From Actinomycetota bacterium (lineage in GTDB: Bacteria; Actinomycetota; Thermoleophilia; Gaiellales; Gaiellaceae): a stretch of DNA of 6,903 nt. A program made the position numbers and the translations under genes. Where the stretch lies: NCBI GenBank assembly GCA_013813345.1, contig JACCRW010000145.1, forward strand, positions 1 through 6,903. The letters run 5' to 3'. Of this stretch, positions 1-6,014 are shown in pieces. Each line of letters opens with the position of its first letter. Positions within the stretch are counted from its first letter, which is position 1. A model generated the notes under the pieces. The model ran no database searches. It was not told the origin of the DNA and saw only the letters and a list, made by a program, of their open reading frames with translations.

Positions 1-125
1 TGCAGGAGCGCCGCGAGAGCTGCCCGCAACACGTCGCTGCGCGTCCTGAACGTTCCCTCCGCGACGAGTTCGTCCAACGCGGACACGTCCTCTTCTGTCA
101 GACGCACTGGTACTTGAATCGTCAT
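1..125 (-). CDS. Ribbon-helix-helix (CopG/ParD-like) DNA-binding protein, N-terminal part
   Basis: The ATG is at 125-123 and the gene runs off the left edge, so only about 41 codons are visible. The visible protein starts MTIQVPVRLTEEDVSALDEL and has the ribbon-helix-helix layout: a short beta strand (residues 3-9), helix 1 (about 10-22), a Gly-Thr-Phe-x-x-Arg-Ser-Asp turn (24-31) and helix 2 (about 29-41). Family members are dimeric DNA-binding proteins, either autoregulating antitoxins or stand-alone repressors. A toxin gene, if any, would lie outside the window on the left. The gene starts 17 bp after uvrC ends on the same strand, and that gap holds its own -10-like element. No Shine-Dalgarno is visible. 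The fold call is fairly firm; antitoxin function is inference. Confidence 0.75.
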   Translation of the reverse strand, partial: MTIQVPVRLTEEDVSALDELVAEGTFRTRSDVLRAALAALL

Positions 126-130
126 ACCTG

Positions 131-136
131 AGTATA
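131..136 (-). promoter_or_regulatory. -10-like hexamer TATACT for the ribbon-helix-helix gene
   Basis: On the minus strand TATACT ends 5 nt before the ATG, which would put transcription start at or next to the start codon (leaderless). No convincing -35 is seen at 16-18 bp upstream. The element overlaps a 10-bp-spaced direct repeat of ATACC (plus strand 124-128 and 134-138), which could serve as an operator for the encoded protein. Confidence 0.45.
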
Positions 137-141
137 CCGGC

Positions 142-1995
142 CTAGGCGCCGCCGCCCGACCTGTGGAGCTGCGCATAGATCGCGCGTGCCGTCTTTGCCG
201 GCACGCCCGGAACGCCCTCCAGCTCCTCCTGGCTCGCGGCCACCACGTTCTCGGTGGAGCCGAAGTGCTGGAGCAACGCGCGTCGTCGCGCCGGGCCGAC
301 GCCCTCGAGCGTGTCGAAGAGCGACTCGCGCGCCTTCGCCGAGCGCCGCTGCCGGTGGAACCCGAGCGCGAACCGGTGTGCCTCGTCGCGGATCCGCTGC
401 AGGAGCTGGAGGCCGGGTCCGTGCGGGTCGAGGACGATCGGATCCGGGTTCCCCGGCACGAAGACCTCCTCGATCCGCTTGGCGAGCGCGATCACGGCGA
501 CACGCGGCAGGTCGTAGCCCTGCATCGCAGCGAGCGCCGCCGAAAGCTGGCCCTTGCCGCCGTCGATCACGACGAGGTTCGGCGCCGTGGCGAAGCCTTC
601 GTCGTACTCGTCATCCGTCATGTGCCCGAGCCGGGCGAAGCGCCGCGAGATCACCTCGGCCATCGCCGCGAAGTCGTCCTGCCCCTCAAGCCCGCGCACC
701 ACGAATTTGCGGTAGTGCGCCTTCTTCGCGACGGCGTCCTGGAAGACAACCATCGAGCCGACGATCTGCTGGCCCTGGATGTTCGAGATGTCGAAGCACT
801 CGATCCGCAGCGGCAGGCTCTCTAGGTTGAGCGTCTCCCGCAGCTCCTCGAGCGCCTCGACGCGTCGCAGCCGCTTCTGCTCGGCCTGCACCGCCTCCGA
901 GTCGAGCGCGAGCCGTGCGTTCTGGGCGGCGAGCTCGGCCAGCCGGGCCTTCTCGCCGCGTTCGGGAATCCGCACCTCGACCCGCGCGCCCCGGCGCTCG
1001 CCGAGCCACTGCGCGAGCGCGTCAACGTCGCCGGTCTCGCGCGGAACGACGAGCTGCGGCGGAATCGAAGGCGCGTTCCCGTAGTACTCGGTGCAGAACG
1101 CCTCCAGGATCGTCGTCACGTCCTGGCCTTCGACGTTCTCGAGGTGGAAGCCGTGCCGATCGATCATCTTGCCGCCGCGGAGCGGGAAGACCTGGACGGC
1201 GGCTCGCTCACCCTCGGAGGCGATCCCGATCACATCGATCGAGCCGGTCTCGCGCCGGTCGGCGCCCTGGCGCTCGGCGAGGTTCTGGATCGCGAAGAGC
1301 CGGTTCCGATAGCGAGCGGCATCCTCGAAGCGCTCGTCGGCAGCCGCGACGCGCATCCGCTCCTCGAGCGCGCGCACGATCGGCTTCGTGTCGCCGGAGA
1401 GGAACTCGATCACCTCGTCGATCAGCTCCCCGTAGAGCTCCTTCGAGATGTAGCCCACGCAGGGCGCGTGACAGCGCTCAATGTGGTAGTCGAGGCAAGG
1501 AATCCCGGAGTGCCGGCCCGGCTTCGGGCCCTCGCAGGGACGGAACTGGAAGACGCGGTTCAGCACATCGAGCGTCTCGCGCACCTTCTTCGCGTTCGCA
1601 TACGGGCCGAAGTAGACGACCCCGCGCCGGTGCCGCTCGCGCGTGAACATGACGCGCGGGTACTCGTCCTCGATCGTCACGGCGATGTAGGGGAACGACT
1701 TGTCGTCGCGCAGCCGGACGTTGAACGGCGGTCGGTGCCGCTTGACGAGGTTCTGCTCGAGGTGGAGCGCCTCGACCTCCGTGCCCGTGACGATCACCTC
1801 AAGGTCGTCGATCCGGGAGACGAGCTCCGGGATCGACGGACGGGTGTCGCCGCGGCCTGCCTGGAAGTAGGAGCGAACCCGTGAGCGCAGCACCTTCGCC
1901 TTCCCGACGTAGAGCACAGCGCTCTTCGCGTCGCGAAAGAGGTAGACGCCCGGCTTCGCGGGCAGTCCTTTCAGCTTGTCGCGCACGTCCCCCAT
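142..1995 (-). CDS. uvrC: UvrABC system protein C (excision nuclease subunit)
   Basis: UvrC makes the dual incisions 3' and 5' of bulky DNA lesions after UvrA/UvrB damage recognition, in the cytoplasm. The 617-residue length is normal. Visible domains in order: GIY-YIG nuclease (about 13-95; GVY at 16-18, LYVG at 28-31, R39, E80 in HLEQNLVK, then RLRDDKS); a four-cysteine cluster C154, C167, C175, C179 matching the 4Fe-4S ligands described for UvrC; a UVR UvrB-binding segment (about 204-237); the RNase H-like 5' nuclease with the expected D402 (FDIS), D478 (VIDGGKG) and H541 (DEAH); and C-terminal helix-hairpin-helix motifs (about 558-612). All key residues are present, so it should be active. 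It is divergent from the glycosidase gene on a shared 69-bp region. ATG 1995 has no Shine-Dalgarno. The stop is TAG. Confidence 0.98.
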   Translation of the reverse strand: MGDVRDKLKGLPAKPGVYLFRDAKSAVLYVGKAKVLRSRVRSYFQAGRGDTRPSIPELVSRIDDLEVIVTGTEVEALHLEQNLVKRHRPPFNVRLRDDKSFPYIAVTIEDEYPRVMFTRERHRRGVVYFGPYANAKKVRETLDVLNRVFQFRPCEGPKPGRHSGIPCLDYHIERCHAPCVGYISKELYGELIDEVIEFLSGDTKPIVRALEERMRVAAADERFEDAARYRNRLFAIQNLAERQGADRRETGSIDVIGIASEGERAAVQVFPLRGGKMIDRHGFHLENVEGQDVTTILEAFCTEYYGNAPSIPPQLVVPRETGDVDALAQWLGERRGARVEVRIPERGEKARLAELAAQNARLALDSEAVQAEQKRLRRVEALEELRETLNLESLPLRIECFDISNIQGQQIVGSMVVFQDAVAKKAHYRKFVVRGLEGQDDFAAMAEVISRRFARLGHMTDDEYDEGFATAPNLVVIDGGKGQLSAALAAMQGYDLPRVAVIALAKRIEEVFVPGNPDPIVLDPHGPGLQLLQRIRDEAHRFALGFHRQRRSAKARESLFDTLEGVGPARRRALLQHFGSTENVVAASQEELEGVPGVPAKTARAIYAQLHRSGGGA

Positions 1996-2004
1996 CGGCG
2001 ATCA

Positions 2005-2010
2005 AGGGTA
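2005..2010 (-). promoter_or_regulatory. -10-like hexamer TACCCT for uvrC
   Basis: On the minus strand TACCCT ends 9 nt before the uvrC ATG, giving a leaderless or 1-3 nt leader transcript. There is no recognisable -35 or Shine-Dalgarno. It lies in the divergent region 1996-2064. I see no LexA-type operator there. Confidence 0.35.
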
Positions 2011-2051
2011 GATGCGGCACGGAGTTTTACCGCTCCATCACAGTCCGGCGC

Positions 2052-2057
2052 TACGGT
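2052..2057 (+). promoter_or_regulatory. -10-like hexamer TACGGT for the secreted glycosidase-like gene
   Basis: TACGGT is followed by 7 nt and then ATG 2065, the spacing expected for a leaderless start. It argues against the GTG at 2056, which overlaps the hexamer. A TTTTAC (2025-2030) upstream is too far away (21 bp) to be a good -35. Confidence 0.45.
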
Positions 2058-2064
2058 GTCGCGC

Positions 2065-3486
2065 ATGAGATGGGGGCTTCTCGGGGCGCTCGTCGTTCTG
2101 GCCTTGGCGCCGGCGGCGCAGGCGGGGGGGCCGACGCTCACGCTCGGCACGGCCGAGGACATCGTCCGCAGCTCGAGCCTCGTCGAGGCGAAGGCCCAGA
2201 TGACGTTGCTCCAGCTCGCAGGCTTCCGTGCGGTTCGCGTCACCTCGATCTGGAAGCCGGGGGAGCTCGCGCCAGGGCCTGCGGAGCGCAAGGTGCTCGA
2301 CAACGTGGTGGCGGCCGCCGAGCTCTCCGGGATCCGGGTCTACGTCTCCGTCTTCCACGCGGGCTCGCGGACGACGCCGCTCGCGCCGGAGGATCGCGCC
2401 CAATTCGCGTCGTATGCGGCTGGCCTCGCGCGCGCCTACCCGAGCGTGCGCGACGTGATCGTCGGGAACGAGCCGAACCTGAACCGCTTCTGGCTCCCGC
2501 AATACGCCGCCGACGGCTCGGGGGCTTCCGCCCCGGCCTATCTCTCGCTTCTCGCCGAGACCTACGACGCGCTGAAGGCGGTCTCACCCGACGTGCGGGT
2601 AATCGGCGGCGCGCTGGCCCCGCGGGGGGTCGACCGGCCCGGCACCGGCCGCGACACGATCTCGCCGACGCGGTTCACCCGAGAGCTGGGTGTCGCCTAC
2701 CGCGCGAGCGGGAGGCCGCTGCCGGTGATGGACGTCTTCGCCTTCCACCCCTACGCCGACAACTCGAGCCGGTCGCCCGAGCTGCCGCCGAGCGACCCGG
2801 ATCACCTCGGGCTCGTCGATTACCCCAAGCTTGTTGCCTTGCTCGGCGAGGCGTTCGACGGGACGGCGCAGGCCGGCTCGACGCTGCCGATTCTCTACGA
2901 CGAGTTCGGCGTCGAGGCGACGATTCCGACCGAGAAGGCATCGCTGTACTCCGGCACGGAGCCCGCGACGACAAGGCCGGTCACTGAGGCGACTCAGGCG
3001 GCGTACTATCGGCGCGCGCTCCAGCTCGCGTTCTGCCAGCCGAACGTGACCGGAATGCTCCTCTTCCACTCCCACGACGAGACCGCCCTCTCGGCGTGGC
3101 AGTCCGGCCTCTACTACGCCGACGGCAGCCCGAAATCGAGTCTCGCGCCGGTTCGGGACGCACTTGCCGCGACGCGCGGCGGCTCGATCGGCCGGTGCGA
3201 GGGGCTCGCGCTGAGGATCAAGCCGAGAACGGCCTTCTCGGCGCGAACGCTCGGGATCGCGCTCCGCTGCGATCTCGACTGCGTCTACCGAGCACGGCTC
3301 GTGAAGCTCCCGGCCGGCACGACCACGGCCGCGACGAGCGGTCGCGCGAAGGCGGATGCCCGGGTCGCGATCTCGCTGCGCCGAAAGCTGCGGCCCGGCC
3401 TCTACCGGCTCTCGGTCAGCGTCACGCATCCGGTCAACCGGGGCGAACCGGTTCTGCGCGAGAGCGCGCCCTTCCGCGTGCGCTGA
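2065..3486 (+). CDS. Secreted clan GH-A-like TIM-barrel glycoside hydrolase with C-terminal beta domain
   Basis: This is a 473-residue exported protein. Residues 1-20 form a signal peptide (MRW, hydrophobic core, AQA cleavage site). The body is a TIM barrel with clan GH-A hallmarks: beta-4 VGNEPN with candidate acid/base E136, FHPY on a later strand, and beta-7 ILYDEFGVE with candidate nucleophile E280. Both catalytic Glu are present, so it is probably a retaining glycosidase; the substrate and the exact GH family cannot be told from sequence alone. Residues about 373-473 form a separate beta-rich Ig-like domain with C378, C402 and C406, absent from the downstream paralogue. Its stop overlaps the next gene's ATG (TGATG), so the two are probably co-transcribed and translationally coupled. 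ATG 2065 is preferred over GTG 2056 because of signal-peptide form and the -10 spacing. Confidence 0.8.
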   Translation: MRWGLLGALVVLALAPAAQAGGPTLTLGTAEDIVRSSSLVEAKAQMTLLQLAGFRAVRVTSIWKPGELAPGPAERKVLDNVVAAAELSGIRVYVSVFHAGSRTTPLAPEDRAQFASYAAGLARAYPSVRDVIVGNEPNLNRFWLPQYAADGSGASAPAYLSLLAETYDALKAVSPDVRVIGGALAPRGVDRPGTGRDTISPTRFTRELGVAYRASGRPLPVMDVFAFHPYADNSSRSPELPPSDPDHLGLVDYPKLVALLGEAFDGTAQAGSTLPILYDEFGVEATIPTEKASLYSGTEPATTRPVTEATQAAYYRRALQLAFCQPNVTGMLLFHSHDETALSAWQSGLYYADGSPKSSLAPVRDALAATRGGSIGRCEGLALRIKPRTAFSARTLGIALRCDLDCVYRARLVKLPAGTTTAATSGRAKADARVAISLRRKLRPGLYRLSVSVTHPVNRGEPVLRESAPFRVR

Positions 3487-4712
3487 TGCGGCCCGCGCTC
3501 CTCGCGCTCATACTCGCGCTCGCGCTCGCCGGCTGCCGCGGCGGGGCCGGCGAGGAGACGAGAACAGACACGGTTACAGAGACGGTCGCAGACACGGTTA
3601 CAGAGTCGGTCGCAGACACGGACGCAGAGTCGGTCGCAGACACGGACGCAGAGACGGTCGCAGACACGGACGCAGAGTTATCCACAGAGCCGGGCGCATT
3701 CGTTGTCGGCGCTGTCGACGACGCCGCGCGGGACCCCGGCCCGGTGCTCGGCCAGCTTGCCGCGGCGGGGTTCCGCGCTGTCGGGATCACGAGCTACTGG
3801 GAGCCCGGGCTCTCTGCGCCCACGGCCGAGGAGCTCGGCGTCCTCCAGGATGTGGCCGACCGGGCCGGGAAGCGCGACTTGCGCATCTTCCTCGCCGTCT
3901 TCCATCGCGGCTCCAGCACGACGCCGCTGACGGCGGCCGAGCGGACGGCCTTCTCGTCGTACGTCGCGGCGATCATGCGCGACGTCCCGAAGATCCGGGA
4001 CGTGATCGTCGGCAACGAGCCGAACCTGAACCGGTTCTGGCTGCCCCAGTTCGGCGAGGACGGTGAGAACCTCGCCGCCGTCTTTTATCTCGCGCTGCTT
4101 GCCGAGGTCTACGACGCGGCCAAGATGGCAGCGCCGGACGCCCGGATCTGGGGCGGCGCGCTCGCGCCGCGCGGCATCGACAAGCCCAACACGGGTCGCG
4201 ATACGCATTCGCCGACGACATTCATCCGCGACCTCGGAGCGGAGCTGCGCCGAACCGGACGCACGCGACCGGTGCTCGACGGCTTCGCGTTCCATCCCTA
4301 TCCGGCGGCCTCGAGCATCTCGCCCGACCGGCCGCACCCAGGCTCGCGAACACTCGGGCTCGCCGATCACGAGCGGCTGCGGCGACTCCTCCGCGAGGCG
4401 TTCGGTCGCGACGTGCCGATCCTCTACAGCGAGTTCGGCGTCGAGACGACGATTCCGGCCGAGAAAGCGGAGCTCTACCAAGGCAGCGAGGCCGGCACGC
4501 CCGTGGACGAGGCGACGCAGGCCGACTTCTATCGGCGAGCCCTCGAGCTCGCCGCCTGTCAGGAGGACGTCGTCGGGATGCTCCTCTTCCACTCGCACGA
4601 CGAGCCGTTCCTGACCGGGTTCCAATCGGGCGTCTACTACGTCGACGGCACACCGAAGACGAGCCTCGCTCCAGTGCGCGAGGCGATCGTGGGCGTACGC
4701 AACGGCTGTTAG
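3486..4712 (+). CDS. Clan GH-A-like glycoside hydrolase lipoprotein (paralogue of the preceding gene)
   Basis: This 408-residue lipoprotein has residues 1-16 as signal peptide and the lipobox LAGC with lipidated C17. Residues about 25-68 are an acidic Thr/Val/Ala/Asp/Glu octapeptide-repeat linker that would hold the enzyme away from the membrane. The barrel (about 70-405) matches the upstream gene closely: SYWEPG at 103-108, VGNEPNLNRFWLPQ with candidate acid/base E178, GGALAPRG, FAFHPY, ILYSEFGVE with candidate nucleophile E316, and LLFHSHDE. It ends at C408, the point that aligns with C378 of the paralogue, so it lacks the C-terminal beta domain. ATG 3486 overlaps the preceding stop by 1 nt. 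An in-frame upstream extension to 3096 is spurious because it would run through the upstream gene and bury the signal peptide. The substrate is unknown. Confidence 0.8.
   Translation: MRPALLALILALALAGCRGGAGEETRTDTVTETVADTVTESVADTDAESVADTDAETVADTDAELSTEPGAFVVGAVDDAARDPGPVLGQLAAAGFRAVGITSYWEPGLSAPTAEELGVLQDVADRAGKRDLRIFLAVFHRGSSTTPLTAAERTAFSSYVAAIMRDVPKIRDVIVGNEPNLNRFWLPQFGEDGENLAAVFYLALLAEVYDAAKMAAPDARIWGGALAPRGIDKPNTGRDTHSPTTFIRDLGAELRRTGRTRPVLDGFAFHPYPAASSISPDRPHPGSRTLGLADHERLRRLLREAFGRDVPILYSEFGVETTIPAEKAELYQGSEAGTPVDEATQADFYRRALELAACQEDVVGMLLFHSHDEPFLTGFQSGVYYVDGTPKTSLAPVREAIVGVRNGC
3558..3677 (+). repeat. 24-bp in-frame tandem repeat encoding an octapeptide linker
   Basis: Four full 24-bp units (3582-3677) follow one degenerate unit (3558-3581). 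They encode (T/S)VADT(D/V)(A/T)E at residues 33-64 of the lipoprotein. The unit is a multiple of 3, so copy-number change by slippage keeps the reading frame. Units 2-4 are nearly identical at the DNA level, which points to recent expansion. The protein segment is acidic, low-complexity and probably unstructured. Confidence 0.9.
3678..3686 (+). other. Perfect DnaA-box match (TTATCCACA) inside the coding region
   Basis: TTATCCACA matches the strong E. coli-type DnaA box exactly and lies directly after the 24-bp repeats, encoding Leu-Ser-Thr. It is isolated: no second box, AT-rich unwinding region or dnaA/dnaN gene is nearby, so it is not an origin. It may be chance or a DnaA-titration/regulatory site. 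Confidence 0.25.
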
Positions 4713-4721
4713 ACGAGCGCG

Positions 4722-4727
4722 TACCAT
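4722..4727 (+). promoter_or_regulatory. -10-like hexamer TACCAT for chdC
   Basis: TACCAT ends 7 nt before ATG 4735, the same geometry as at the glycosidase gene. It overlaps the alternative ATG at 4726, so if it is used the protein starts at 4735. No -35 is recognisable. Confidence 0.4.
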
Positions 4728-4734
4728 GCGAGCG

Positions 4735-5436
4735 ATGAGCGGCGAGCAGCAGGGCGGCCAGTACGTCGCCTACAGCTTCTACAAGGTCGATCCCGCTTGG
4801 CGGCGCCTGCCCGTCGAGGAGCGCGCCGCCGGCAAGGACGCCTTCGCCGAGGTCGTCGAGTCATGGGCCGAGCGGCTGGAGGTGCGCGCCTACTCGACCG
4901 CCGGCGTCCGGCCCGACTGCGACTTCTTCCTCTGGAAGATCACCGAGCGCTATCTCGACCTCGGCGAGCTCGGCGCGGCGCTGAACGCGACCCCGCTCGC
5001 GGGCTGGCTCGAAACGCCGTACTCCTACCTCGCGACGACGAAGGCCTCGCAATACAGCCAGGCTCGCCGCCCCCGCAAGGTCGTTCCGCGTGGCCACCCC
5101 TACCTCGTCGTCTATCCATTCGTGAAGACGCGGCCGTGGTACGCGCTCCCGCTCGAGGACCGCCAGCGCGCGATGAACGAGCACATCGAGATCGGCGCCC
5201 GCTACGCCACGATCCAGAACCACACGACGTACTCCTTCGGGATCGACGACCAGGAGTTCATGACGGCCTTCGAGTGCGAGGAGCCGTCCGACTTCATGCA
5301 CCTGATGCTGACCCTCAGGGAGAGCGAGGCATCCCGCTACACCGAGCGCGACACGCCGATCTTCGTCGGCCAGGCGCTGGAGATTCGCGCCGCTCTCGAT
5401 GCGCTCGACGGCGCTGCGAGCCGCGTCGAGGCGTGA
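4735..5436 (+). CDS. chdC: Coproheme decarboxylase (HemQ/ChdC, chlorite dismutase-like family)
   Basis: ChdC catalyses the last step of the coproporphyrin-dependent heme pathway of Gram-positive bacteria: two oxidative decarboxylations of coproheme III to heme b, using H2O2. The 233 residues form the usual duplicated ferredoxin-like fold. The core motif YPFVK (Y127, K131), W135 and NEH with proximal His H150 match the catalytic Tyr, Lys, Trp and heme-ligating His of characterised HemQ proteins (Y145, K149, W157, about H174 in Firmicutes numbering). Position Q161 aligns with the distal Gln of Firmicutes enzymes rather than the Arg of true chlorite dismutases. ATG 4726 would add three residues (MRA); 4735 is preferred from the -10 spacing, and neither has a clear Shine-Dalgarno. 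The next gene begins 2 nt after the TGA, so the two should form an operon. Confidence 0.92.
   Translation: MSGEQQGGQYVAYSFYKVDPAWRRLPVEERAAGKDAFAEVVESWAERLEVRAYSTAGVRPDCDFFLWKITERYLDLGELGAALNATPLAGWLETPYSYLATTKASQYSQARRPRKVVPRGHPYLVVYPFVKTRPWYALPLEDRQRAMNEHIEIGARYATIQNHTTYSFGIDDQEFMTAFECEEPSDFMHLMLTLRESEASRYTERDTPIFVGQALEIRAALDALDGAASRVEA
5428..5431 (+). promoter_or_regulatory. Ribosome binding site GAGG deciding the start of the redox lipoprotein
   Basis: GAGG sits 7 nt before GTG 5439 but only 1 nt before GTG 5433, the start that would overlap the chdC stop as GTGA. The spacing favours 5439. It lies inside the last codons of chdC. Confidence 0.5.
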
Positions 5437-5438
5437 CG

Positions 5439-6014
5439 GTGCTGCGAGCGCTCCTGCCCGTGCTCGCGGCGCTGGTGCTCGCGGGCTGCAGCGCCGGTGA
5501 CAGCGACGAGGCGGCAACGCCGTCCGAGCCTCCGACAGCGGACCGCCCCGGCAGCGTCGTCGAGCTCGAGAACGTGCTCGGGCTCGCCTCGGACTTCAGG
5601 GCGGACGAAGGCAAGACACGCGTCATTCTCCTCTTCTCCCCGACCTGAGACACGTGCCTCGCCGGCGCCCGCTGGGTGCGGGAAAAGATCCTGGACGAGG
5701 AGAAGTCGGAGAACCTGCAGATCTACGCGGTCTGGCTGAATCAGCGTGTGACCGACGAGAAGGACGAGATCGACGAATCGATACTCGCGGATCCGCGCGT
5801 CACCCAGTACTGGGACGAGGAGGGAATCACCGGCACATACTTCGCCCAAGCCGATCTGGGCGGCCTCGGCTACTCCGGCTTCGTCTACGACGTCTACTAC
5901 GTGTTCGGTCCCGACGCGACCTGGAACCTCGAACCGGCTCCGCTTGCCGGCGCGGGCGCGCCGGTGCTCTACGAGGGCGACAAGTTCCTAGCCGCGCTGA
6001 AGACTCAGCTGTAG
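5439..6014 (+). CDS. Candidate selenocysteine-containing thioredoxin-fold lipoprotein (UxxC, in-frame TGA)
   Basis: Read through one TGA, the frame encodes 191 residues. Residues 1-16 form a signal peptide (MLRALLPVLAALVLAGC) with lipobox LAGC and lipidated C17, followed by a Ser/Asp/Glu/Pro-rich linker (18-38). A thioredoxin-like fold follows: strand VILLFSPT (62-69), then U70-D-T-C73 where a CxxC redox motif belongs, then helix LAGARWVREKILDE, strand LQIYAVWLN, DPRVTQYWDEEGITGTYF, and a late strand YDVYYVFGP. The TGA at 5646-5648 replaces the expected N-terminal, nucleophilic Cys. The frame stays open for 121 codons after it and ends with TAG. Read conventionally it splits into 5439-5648 and a fragment from GTG 5676, which lacks the first strand and redox motif and is implausible as a gene. 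Probable role: envelope thiol oxidoreductase or peroxide-related redox protein. Alternatives: nonsense mutation or base error (TGA from TGC/TGT). Sec genes (selA, selB, selC, selD) are not in the window. Confidence 0.7.
5646..5648 (+). other. In-frame TGA, predicted selenocysteine codon (U70)
   Basis: The TGA lies between ACC (Thr) and GAC-ACG-TGC (Asp-Thr-Cys), giving T-U-D-T-C directly after a hydrophobic beta strand. This is the standard place of the redox motif in thioredoxin folds. TGA is a working stop for other genes here (the secreted glycosidase, chdC and both small membrane proteins), so recoding would have to be specific to this site. Confidence 0.65.
5662..5682 (+). promoter_or_regulatory. 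Candidate bacterial SECIS hairpin downstream of the TGA
   Basis: Two nested folds are possible. Fold 1: CCCGC (5668-5672) pairs with GCGGG (5678-5682) around the 5-nt loop UGGGU, a perfect 5-bp G:C stem starting 19 nt after the TGA, with the first loop G 26 nt after the end of the TGA. Fold 2: 5662-5670 pairs with 5674-5682, eight pairs including one G-U and interrupted by one G-G mismatch, with loop GCU. Bacterial SECIS elements sit just inside the coding region after the UGA and carry G in a small apical loop, and both folds fit. GC-rich DNA forms hairpins easily, so structure alone is weak evidence. Confidence 0.45.

Noticed and set aside
3096..3485. N-terminal extension of the glycosidase lipoprotein
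   Set aside because: It overlaps the upstream gene in another frame, is Arg-rich, and would bury a clear signal peptide and lipobox.
3558..3677. CRISPR-like array
   Set aside because: The units are contiguous 24-bp copies with no spacers and code in frame for a linker.
3678..3686. Replication origin
   Set aside because: There is only one DnaA box, inside a gene, with no AT-rich region or replication genes.
3678..4727. Long minus-strand open frame opposite the lipoprotein gene, and similar long shadows elsewhere
   Set aside because: High GC leaves antisense frames open. The products are Arg-rich without recognisable motifs, and the plus-strand gene is clearly real.
4735..5436. True chlorite dismutase
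   Set aside because: The catalytic Tyr, Lys and Trp of coproheme decarboxylases are present, and a Gln stands where chlorite dismutases have the distal Arg.
5439..5648. Complete 69-residue lipoprotein ending at the TGA
   Set aside because: It would end right after the first core beta strand of a thioredoxin fold, which is not a stable domain. It is kept only as the nonsense-mutation alternative.
5676..6014. Separate GTG-started gene of 112 codons
   Set aside because: It starts within the helix that follows the redox motif, lacks the first thioredoxin strand, the motif and any Shine-Dalgarno, and is in frame with the lipoprotein upstream of the TGA.
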